Source of the DNA: Sinorhizobium sp.
Lineage (GTDB): Bacteria > Pseudomonadota > Alphaproteobacteria > Rhizobiales > Rhizobiaceae
Assembly: GCA_031178305.1 (NCBI GenBank)
Contig: JAPSJG010000074.1
Location: 1 to 11,537, forward strand
Direction: 5' to 3'
Length of the DNA stretch: 11,537 bases
The position numbers were made by a program, and so were the translations under genes. The notes under the pieces are model-generated. The model did no database searches, had not been told where the DNA came from, and worked only from the letters and a program-made list of their open reading frames with translations. Below are positions 6,849-11,537 of the stretch, one piece after another. Positions within the stretch are counted from its first letter, which is position 1; each line of letters starts with the position of its first letter.

Positions 6849-6895
6849 ACCCAAACTGCCTCACCATCGGCTCTACCTGATGGCAGCAGCGACGC

Positions 6896-7369
6896 TCACG
6901 CGATCAACGGCGCGGCAATCGCCTTGAGGGCGGCTTGCGCATCCTTTGGTGCAAGCCGCACCTGTACTCCGCGTTGGCCGCCATTTATGAAGACCAGGGC
7001 TTCCACCAGGGCCGCTTCCTCGATCGCCGTGGGAACGATCTTCCTTTGGCCGAAGGGGCTGATGCCGCCGACATGATAGCCCGTGAGGCGCTCGGCGTCC
7101 GCCGGCTTCATCATAGCCGCCGACTTGCCGCCGAAGGCGGCTGCCAGCTTCTTCATGCTGACTTCCCGGTCGGAGGGCACGATGCAGCAGACCGGCTTGC
7201 CGTCCACCTCCGCCATCAGCGTCTTCAGTACACGGGACGGCTCCTCGCCGAGTGCTTCGGCCGCCTGCAGCCCGACGCGTTCGGCACCCGGATCGTAGTC
7301 GTAGCTGTGCACCGTGAAGGAAATGCCGGCCTTTGCCAGCGCTTGCGTCGCCCGCGTAGTCTTGGACAT
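6896..7369 (-). CDS. ybaK: Cys-tRNA(Pro) deacylase, YbaK/EbsC family
   Basis: This is a 157-residue cytoplasmic editing enzyme that hydrolyses cysteine wrongly attached to tRNA(Pro) by prolyl-tRNA synthetase, acting in trans. The single YbaK/aminoacyl-tRNA deacylase domain covers almost the whole protein. The catalytically important lysine is Lys49 in SRVLKTLMAEVDG, corresponding to Lys45/46 in the E. coli and Haemophilus enzymes. The conserved loop GYHVGGISPFGQRKI (97-111) and FINGGQRG (127-134) are also present. Length is normal. The start at 7369 follows the stop codon of the upstream ArsC-family gene by 7 bases, and its ribosome binding site (AAGG) overlaps that stop, so the two are very likely co-transcribed. 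Confidence 0.95.
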   Translation of the reverse strand: MSKTTRATQALAKAGISFTVHSYDYDPGAERVGLQAAEALGEEPSRVLKTLMAEVDGKPVCCIVPSDREVSMKKLAAAFGGKSAAMMKPADAERLTGYHVGGISPFGQRKIVPTAIEEAALVEALVFINGGQRGVQVRLAPKDAQAALKAIAAPLIA

Positions 7370-7376
7370 CGATGCC

Positions 7377-7727
7377 TTACCCGCCGAACGCGGCGTCGTA
7401 GAGTTCAGGCTTGAAGCCGACGACCAGCTTGCTTCCGTTCTCCAGCACCGGCCGCTTGATCATGGATGGCTGCTTAAGCATCAGCGCCATCGCCTTTTCG
7501 GCCGTCAAATCCTGCTTCTCCGTATCGGCCAGATTGCGGAAGGTCATGCCCGAGCGGTTGAGGACGGTCTCCCAGCCGAGCTCGTCACACCAGCGCTCGA
7601 GATGCGCCCGGTCGATGCCTTCGGACTTGTAATCGTGAAAGCGGTAGCTCGTTCCGCGACCGTCGAGCCAGGCACGTGCCTTCTTCATCGTGTCGCAGTT
7701 CTTGATGCCGTAGATCGTAGCCGTCAT
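7377..7727 (-). CDS. yffB: ArsC/Spx-family protein, YffB type
   Basis: This is a 116-residue thioredoxin-fold protein. The N-terminus TIYGIKNCDTMKKARAWL places the single active-site Cys11 in a CDTMKK context as in E. coli YffB, and the blocks ELGWETVLNRSGMTFRNL (49-66) and MIKRPVLENG (89-98) also follow YffB. Arg92 is the conserved basic residue. YffB proteins resemble glutaredoxin-coupled arsenate reductases, and the Pseudomonas member was reported to bind glutathione, but no physiological role is firmly known. Arsenate reduction should not be assumed: no arsenite exporter or oxyanion gene is nearby. Cys47 is a second cysteine in the middle of the chain. It is the first gene of a probable two-gene unit with ybaK. 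GGAG sits about 12 bases before the ATG, a rather long spacing. Confidence 0.9.
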   Translation of the reverse strand: MTATIYGIKNCDTMKKARAWLDGRGTSYRFHDYKSEGIDRAHLERWCDELGWETVLNRSGMTFRNLADTEKQDLTAEKAMALMLKQPSMIKRPVLENGSKLVVGFKPELYDAAFGG

Positions 7728-7836
7728 TGCCAGACTTTCTCCGTTTCGGCGCGCTCTTAGATCAGGATGACTATAGGTCGGATCAATCTAATATCATCAA
7801 CGTGATCGATTCTTAGAAGCTAGCGCGGGATGCGGG

Positions 7837-7908
7837 CGGAAAACCGCGCGCAATTTTCCGACTTTTGCGCGTCTGATAAGACGCGCGGCGGTGTATCCAT
7901 AGCCGCGC
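7837..7908. repeat. Cluster of three hairpins, two mutually exclusive, in a 211-base gap
   Basis: Between the yitT stop (7939) and the yffB start (7727) are three inverted repeats: CGGAAAA/TTTTCCG at 7837-7843 and 7854-7860, with a nested GCGG-AAAA-CCGC at 7836-7847; GCGCGTCT-GATA-AGACGCGC at 7867-7886; and GCGCGGC/GCCGCGC at 7883-7889 and 7902-7908. The second and third share bases 7883-7886 and cannot form together. A T-run on the minus strand (7922-7917) comes between the yitT stop and the hairpins, so the order is not that of a standard terminator. The rest of the gap shows nothing I can name; no confident yffB promoter was found. Confidence 0.45.
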
Positions 7909-7938
7909 CGAACGAAAGAAAAAAGGCCTACGCGATCT

Positions 7939-8568
7939 TCAAGTTACCCCGACATAGCGACCGGGCCTGTGGTTGATCGCCAGCACCATGTTGACGACGG
8001 TCGCGCCCAGGATCGAGAGCATCAGATTTGCCGGCGGGAGCACGAAAAAGGCGGCGGTGAGGATGGCGAAGTCGACGGCGAGCTGGAAATAGCCAGCGCG
8101 GATGCCCGCCTTCTCCTGGAGGTAGATCGCCAGGATATTGATGCCGCCAAGGCCCGTGCGGTGACGGAAGAGAATGAGCAGGCCCATCCCCATCAGGGCG
8201 CCGCCGGCGACGGTGGCATAGAGCGGGTCAAGCCGCGCGAATTCCACCCATTCCGCCGTCAAGCGTGAGAAGAGCGAGACAAGGCTGACGGCAATGAAGG
8301 TGCGCAGCGCGAAGAGCCAGCCTAGCCGCTTGACCGCGAGCACATAGAAGGGCAGGTTCACGAGTGAGAACATCAGCCAGAAGCTCGAACCGGTCGCATA
8401 TTGCAGGAGCAGCGCAATCCCAGCGGTGCTGCCCGTCAGCAGCACGGCCTTGCTGTAGATCACCACGCCGAGGGAGACGACGAGCGTGCCCGCGAGAATT
8501 GCGAGCACGTCTTCGTAAAGCCTGTGCCGGTCCACCGGCGCGGCTTCGAGAGGGTTGTCGGCTGTCAT
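7939..8568 (-). CDS. YitT-family membrane protein
   Basis: This is a 209-residue integral membrane protein with about five to six hydrophobic segments (near residues 20-50, 55-80, 86-104, 112-132, 155-178 and 180-198). It matches the YitT/DUF161 family, with the glycine-rich GSTAGIALLLQY (46-57) and RHRTGLGGINILAIYLQE (134-151) stretches typical of it. Bacillus YitT proteins (about 280 residues) carry an extra C-terminal DUF2179 domain; that domain is absent here, as in many proteobacterial members. Function is not established. The frame is open to 9036, but that extension is the shadow of the aminotransferase gene; the ATG at 8568 is 14 bases after the aminotransferase stop, so the two are probably co-transcribed. 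Its ribosome binding site is poor (TGGAT), suggesting coupling. Confidence 0.9.
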   Translation of the reverse strand: MTADNPLEAAPVDRHRLYEDVLAILAGTLVVSLGVVIYSKAVLLTGSTAGIALLLQYATGSSFWLMFSLVNLPFYVLAVKRLGWLFALRTFIAVSLVSLFSRLTAEWVEFARLDPLYATVAGGALMGMGLLILFRHRTGLGGINILAIYLQEKAGIRAGYFQLAVDFAILTAAFFVLPPANLMLSILGATVVNMVLAINHRPGRYVGVT

Positions 8569-8582
8569 CGGGGCGATCCAGA

Positions 8583-9752
8583 TCAGAGGCTGGTGAACTT
8601 CTGGACGACCTCGGCGACCTCCGCCGTCTTCAGCCCGGCAATATTGATGCGGCCGGAGCCCGGCATATAGATGCCGTGCTCGGTCCTGAGCCGCATCACC
8701 TCCGCTTCCGTCAGCGGCAACATCGAGAACATGCCTTCCTGGTCGGCGATCGCGCCAAGGCTTTGCCAGCGAATCCTCAGACCCTCCGCTAGCGTCCGGC
8801 GGATGCCGGTCATGCGCAGCCGCATGGACTCCAGTTCTTCCGCCCAGTCGCGCCGAAGCGCCTCGTCGGCGAGGATCGTGCGCACGACGGCTGCGCCATG
8901 GTCCGGCGGCATCGAATAGCTGGTGCGGGCAAGGCCGGCGAGATTGGAGCGGACCGTATCGGCGGACGCAGGCGAGGTGGTGAGCGCGAAGATGGCGCCG
9001 GTGCGTTCGCGATAAAGACCGAAGGATTTCGAGCACGAAACGGCGACGAGCACTTCCGGAACGACGCTCAAGAGGTGCCGGAGGCCGGCGACGTCCTGTT
9101 CCAGACCACGACCGAAGCCCTGATAGGCGAGATCGACGAGCGGAAATAGGCCGCGTTCATTGACGAGTGTCGCGACCTCCAGCCATTGGGCCTCGGTCAG
9201 CACCCCGCCGGTCGGGTTATGGCAGCTCGCATGCAGGAGCACCGCGTCGCCCGGGGCCGCGCCTTGCAGCGCTCTGACTAAATTGTCGAAGATGACCAAT
9301 TGCGAGGGAATATCGAAGAAGTCGTATGTCGCGATATTTAAGCCGGCCGCCTTGAAGATCGGCGCGTGGTTTGGCCAGCTCGGCAAACCGAGCCAGATGC
9401 CTCGGCCGCCCATGCGCGTGATGAGGTCTGCCGCCAGGCGAAGCGCGCCGGAGCCTCCGGGCGTCTGCACGCCTGCGATATGGCTCCGTTCGACCGTATG
9501 GCCGGCGACAAGGCTCCAGAGGTGGTCGAGGAACACGAGGTCTCCCTCGGGGCCGACATAGGCCTTGGTATCCTGCGTTTCGAGGAGCCGTTTTTCCGCC
9601 GCCTTGACCGCACGGAAAATCGGCGTACGCCCCGTCTCGTTGCGGTAGACGCCGACGCCGAGGTCGACCTTATCGGGGCGTTCGTCTTTGCGGAACAGGC
9701 CGATCAGGGCGAGAAGCGGGTCGTCGGGCTGGCGGGTGAGGGCTTCGAACAT
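8583..9752 (-). CDS. tatA: Aromatic amino acid aminotransferase (class I, PLP-dependent)
   Basis: This is a 389-residue aminotransferase of the AspC/TyrB group, which moves an amino group between aromatic amino acids (and often aspartate) and 2-oxoglutarate. PLP-contact residues are easy to place: Trp126 in PSWPNH, Asn179 in SCHNPTGG, Asp207 and Tyr210 in VDLAYQGFG, the Schiff-base Lys242 in CSKSFGLYRERTG with Arg250, and the substrate-carboxylate Arg368 in GSGRINIAGL. N-terminal LGVGVYRNETGRTP (31-44) is typical. Length is standard. The ATG at 9752 has GGAA 8 bases upstream; the frame reaches back to 10043, but only across the intergenic region and the Lrp gene. It resembles the Sinorhizobium tyrosine aminotransferase TatA (TyrB in enterics); aspartate versus aromatic preference cannot be settled by eye. 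It is divergent from an Lrp-type regulator. Confidence 0.93.
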   Translation of the reverse strand: MFEALTRQPDDPLLALIGLFRKDERPDKVDLGVGVYRNETGRTPIFRAVKAAEKRLLETQDTKAYVGPEGDLVFLDHLWSLVAGHTVERSHIAGVQTPGGSGALRLAADLITRMGGRGIWLGLPSWPNHAPIFKAAGLNIATYDFFDIPSQLVIFDNLVRALQGAAPGDAVLLHASCHNPTGGVLTEAQWLEVATLVNERGLFPLVDLAYQGFGRGLEQDVAGLRHLLSVVPEVLVAVSCSKSFGLYRERTGAIFALTTSPASADTVRSNLAGLARTSYSMPPDHGAAVVRTILADEALRRDWAEELESMRLRMTGIRRTLAEGLRIRWQSLGAIADQEGMFSMLPLTEAEVMRLRTEHGIYMPGSGRINIAGLKTAEVAEVVQKFTSL

Positions 9753-9856
9753 GCTGGAATTCCCTTGGAGATGAAACGCTTCCGATAGTCGCCCCCAGGC
9801 GGCTGAAAGGCAAGCCGGAAGCGTCGGAGATCCGTCACTGTTTAGCTTGGCCCATG

Positions 9857-9912
9857 CGCAAATTCGCTGACGAGTTTGCCAAAAACTGCGTGAAGACTTA
9901 AACGAATTTGCG
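9857..9912. promoter_or_regulatory. Inverted repeat between tatA and lrp, candidate Lrp-type sites
   Basis: CGCAAATTCG at 9857-9866 and its exact reverse complement CGAATTTGCG at 9903-9912 have centres 46 bases apart. A degenerate copy, CGAGTTTGCC, is at 9871-9880. Spaced, partly degenerate sites in the region between an Lrp/AsnC gene and a divergent amino acid gene are what an octameric Lrp-family protein would bind. No promoter hexamers were convincing: TTGCCA at 9876-9881 with TAAACG at 9899-9904 is the best plus-strand candidate. Confidence 0.5.
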
Positions 9913-9960
9913 AGTATGCTCGTTTGGTGTGGATATTTTTGCTGGGAGGTCGGGGTCGTC

Positions 9961-10431
9961 ATGGAGCGCGGGCAAATGGAACTGGATGCGACGGACCGGC
10001 GTATCATCAAACTGCTGATCGAGGACGCCTCGCGCAGCAACAATGAGCTGGCTGAGAAGGTCGGCCTGTCGCCCGCGCCATTGTCTCGGCGGTTGGCCCG
10101 CCTCTATGCGGCGGGCGTGATCCGCCAGACGGTCATCGTCGATCCGAAGGCGCTAGGGATTGGTTTCCAGGCCTTTGTCGAGGTGACGCTGGAGCGCACC
10201 GCCAGCCGGGTGGGGCAGCGTTTCATCGAGCTCGTCTCGCGCATGCCGGAAGTGGTCGAATGCCATACGGTCGCCGGCGATTTCGATTTCCTTTTGAAGG
10301 TCGCAGTTGCCGACGTGGCCGATTACAAGCGCCTGCTGTGGACCAAGTTCGAAGACATTGCCGAGATCAAGACGCTTCGCTCGACCATTCTGCTCGACAG
10401 CCCGAAGAAAGGAGCCGGGGTTCCGCTATAG
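9961..10431 (+). CDS. Lrp/AsnC-family transcriptional regulator
   Basis: This is a 156-residue feast/famine regulator. The N-terminal helix-turn-helix covers about 9-66 (LDATDRRIIKLLIEDASRSN, then NELAEKVGLSPAPLSRRLARL) and the C-terminal RAM ligand-binding and oligomerisation domain covers about 71-146. The effector-site segment VAGDFDFLLKVAV (104-116) is typical of the family. Amino acids bind between RAM domains and shift the oligomer state. It is divergent from the aminotransferase gene, and autoregulation plus control of the neighbouring amino acid gene is the common pattern. GGGAGG at 9944-9949 lies 11 bases before the ATG, a long spacing; the ATG at 9976 (MELDATD), with GGAG 9 bases upstream, is a reasonable alternative that would remove five residues. 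Confidence 0.93.
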   Translation: MERGQMELDATDRRIIKLLIEDASRSNNELAEKVGLSPAPLSRRLARLYAAGVIRQTVIVDPKALGIGFQAFVEVTLERTASRVGQRFIELVSRMPEVVECHTVAGDFDFLLKVAVADVADYKRLLWTKFEDIAEIKTLRSTILLDSPKKGAGVPL

Positions 10432-10530
10432 GCGCCGACGAAGGCAGTTCAACCGCGCCTCATCGGCCTGCCCGCCACCTGGGATAGGACGAGCGATAGC
10501 TTCCATGCTACTTCGGAGAGAACCCGGCGT

Positions 10531-11199
10531 TCAAGCGGCTGCCTCGACGGGGAGGCCCGCGGCCCTCCACTCGGGAAAGCCGTCCTCGAGCCGGCGAACG
10601 AGGTAGCCACGGGCTCTGAGCGCTGCGACGGCCTCGAAGGAGAGGACGCAATAGGGGCCGCGGCAATAGGCGACGATTTCGCGGTTCGCCGGCAGTTCGC
10701 CGAGGCGGCGTTCCAACTCGCCAAGCGGAATGTTGAGCGCGCCGGGAATATGCCCCATGGCAAACTCGTCCTCGGGACGTACATCGAGGACCGCAGCCAG
10801 GCTGTCCTGGAGCCTCAATAGGAGTTCCTGTCGTGAGATGGGTTCGAGCGCATCGCGCGCGTGGAAATAGTCCGCCTTGATGCGGTCGATCTCGGCCAGA
10901 TTGCGCTCGCCGACAAGCCCGAGGGCCCTGATCAGGGTCACGACTTCGGCGTCGCTGGCGAGGCTATACAAGATGTGCTTGCCGCGGCGTTCCGTTTCGA
11001 CGAGGCGCGCACGCCTCAGGATCTGAAGGTGTCGGGAGGTGTTGGCGAAGGTGAGGCCGGTCCGGGCGGATAGCTCCTCCACGGTGCGCGCGCCCTGGGC
11101 AAGATGCTCCAGCAATTCGAGCCGGTGAACATGCCCGAGCGCCTGCGCCACTTCGGCGAGGCCTTCGTAAATTGCCTGTTTCGGTCTGGTGCTTGACAC
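10531..11199 (-). CDS. ArsR-type regulator fused to a rhodanese domain
   Basis: This is a 222-residue two-domain protein. Residues about 10-100 form an ArsR-type winged helix (recognition helix near TFANTSRHLQILRRARLVET, 50-69, and wing ERRGKHILYSL). Residues about 122-220 form a rhodanese domain with the LDVRPEDEFAMGHIPGALNI signature (138-157) and active-site loop YCRGPYC. The only cysteines are Cys179 and Cys184, both in that loop; the ArsR part has no metal-binding or redox cysteine. In this fusion family the rhodanese domain is thought to carry a persulfide, so sulfide or sulfane sulfur is a plausible signal; that is inference. Translation starts at GTG 11199, with GAGGA 6 bases upstream. 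It is divergent from an MBL-hydrolase remnant and an MFS transporter. About 99 bases without clear signals separate its end from the Lrp gene. Confidence 0.93.
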   Translation of the reverse strand: MSSTRPKQAIYEGLAEVAQALGHVHRLELLEHLAQGARTVEELSARTGLTFANTSRHLQILRRARLVETERRGKHILYSLASDAEVVTLIRALGLVGERNLAEIDRIKADYFHARDALEPISRQELLLRLQDSLAAVLDVRPEDEFAMGHIPGALNIPLGELERRLGELPANREIVAYCRGPYCVLSFEAVAALRARGYLVRRLEDGFPEWRAAGLPVEAAA

Positions 11200-11239
11200 G
11201 GCTCTTCCTCAATATATCATTCAGCAAATCAATTGAATG
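11192..11239 (+). promoter_or_regulatory. Promoter and inverted repeat controlling the MBL-remnant/MFS unit
   Basis: CTTGAC at 11192-11197, a 17-base spacer and TATCAT at 11215-11220 give a strong plus-strand promoter with a predicted start near 11227. CATTCA (11218-11223) and TGAATG (11234-11239) form an inverted repeat with a 10-base gap that overlies the -10 and start point, where an ArsR-type repressor would act. The -35 overlaps the first codons of the divergent ArsR-rhodanese gene. Binding by that protein is inferred. Confidence 0.6.
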
Positions 11240-11272
11240 TTTGTAGTCCTTCCCAATAAGGAGTGCAATACC

Positions 11273-11422
11273 ATGATCCTCCGCCAATTCCTTCACACCG
11301 ATCCGGTCGGCATTTCGTACCTCTTATTCATTCGCTTCATGCTCGCGGAGATCCCACCGGCGCCGCCGGAGGCCGCTAGAATCCGGGAAGCCAATTCCGG
11401 CACGACGGCAGTCGTTGCCTGA
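11273..11422 (+). pseudogene. MBL-fold hydrolase gene with an in-frame internal deletion (remnant)
   Basis: The open frame encodes only 49 residues. It has a strong ribosome binding site, AAGGAG at 11258-11263, 9 bases before the ATG. The first part, MILRQFLHTDPVGISYL, reads like the N-terminus of ETHE1/Blh-like metallo-beta-lactamase-fold hydrolases that accompany ArsR-rhodanese genes. The last part, FMLAEIPPAPPEAARIREAN, reads like the C-terminal tail of the same proteins. The core with the HxHxDH metal site is absent. The simplest explanation is a deletion, joined in frame near 11325, that removed most of the gene. Recognition of both ends is from memory of the family, not from a search. 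The alternative is a genuine small protein that keeps a functional ribosome binding site and couples translation to the downstream MFS gene. Confidence 0.6.
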
Positions 11423-11426
11423 CGCC

Positions 11427-11537
11427 ATGGAGGATGCGCCCCTGCAGTCGCAAGGCGGAACGGCGGTCAGGCTGGGGTTGAAAGAGAACTGGGCGCAATT
11501 CTCGCTGCTTGTCCTCATCAATGCCTTTGTCGGCGGC
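11427..11537 (+). CDS. MFS transporter, N-terminus only (cut by window edge)
   Basis: Thirty-seven codons are present: a polar leader (MEDAPLQSQGGTAVRLGLKE) followed by NWAQFSLLVLINAFVGG, the start of a first transmembrane helix typical of major facilitator transporters with a conserved NAFVGG. The ATG follows the stop codon of the preceding short frame by 4 bases and has no clear ribosome binding site of its own, so translation is probably coupled to that frame. This could explain why the remnant keeps an intact reading frame. The locus context (ArsR-rhodanese regulator, MBL hydrolase) suggests a role in sulfur-compound handling, but the substrate is unknown. Confidence 0.8.
   Translation, partial: MEDAPLQSQGGTAVRLGLKENWAQFSLLVLINAFVGG

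Noticed and set aside
7377..7727. Calling the ArsC-family gene an arsenate reductase
   Set aside because: Its motifs follow YffB, not classical ArsC, and there is no arsenite exporter or arsenic operon nearby.
8569..9036. Upstream extension of the YitT frame to an ATG at 9036
   Set aside because: The added residues are a shadow of the aminotransferase gene. The YitT protein begins sensibly at 8568, just after the aminotransferase stop.
9753..10043. Upstream extension of the aminotransferase frame
   Set aside because: It runs through the intergenic region and into the opposite-strand Lrp gene. The ATG at 9752 gives the standard family start and has a ribosome binding site.
1..11537. CRISPR arrays, tRNA/rRNA genes, insertion sequences, attachment sites, phage genes, toxin-antitoxin or defence systems
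   Set aside because: No spaced direct repeats, tRNA-like folds, transposase or integrase motifs, or defence domains were seen on either strand.

Overview
The window looks like chromosomal DNA from an alphaproteobacterium of the Rhizobiaceae, most likely Sinorhizobium/Ensifer. The grounds are high-GC codon use, a 528-residue XseA with the long basic tail I associate with this group, and promoters of the CTTGAC-N17 type. It is dense, ordinary-looking housekeeping and accessory chromosome: 16 genes or gene fragments, no tRNA, rRNA, insertion sequence or CRISPR array, and no gene-free stretch above about 210 bases.

Layout from left to right: the 5' end of a probable small membrane protein (minus strand, cut by the window edge); a divergent XRE/MmyB-type regulator; xseA (exonuclease VII large subunit); a MarR regulator (minus) divergent from an EamA/DMT exporter; an M29 metallo-aminopeptidase (minus); a glutathione S-transferase (minus) divergent from a second MarR regulator; a YffB-like ArsC-family protein followed by the Cys-tRNA(Pro) deacylase ybaK (minus, likely operon, with a rho-independent terminator); an aromatic aminotransferase followed by a YitT-family membrane protein (minus, likely operon), divergent from an Lrp/AsnC regulator; an ArsR-rhodanese fusion regulator (minus), divergent from an internally deleted metallo-beta-lactamase-fold gene; and the start of an MFS transporter cut by the right edge.

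The main theme is regulation by divergent pairs. Five regulators (MmyB-type, two MarR, Lrp, ArsR-rhodanese) each sit back to back with a plausible target gene, and each shared intergenic region carries a symmetric DNA element. The two MarR intergenic regions are the clearest. In one, an 18-bp perfect palindrome contains the -35 hexamer of both outward promoters. In the other, two 20-bp boxes lie over the two promoters, and the second box also covers the regulator's start codon, which suggests a leaderless mRNA.

I see no wholly new system. The items most worth checking are the internally deleted MBL hydrolase in the ArsR-rhodanese locus, the ArsR protein whose only cysteines are in its rhodanese domain, the two MarR operator architectures, and the cluster of overlapping hairpins between the aminotransferase operon and the ArsC-family gene.
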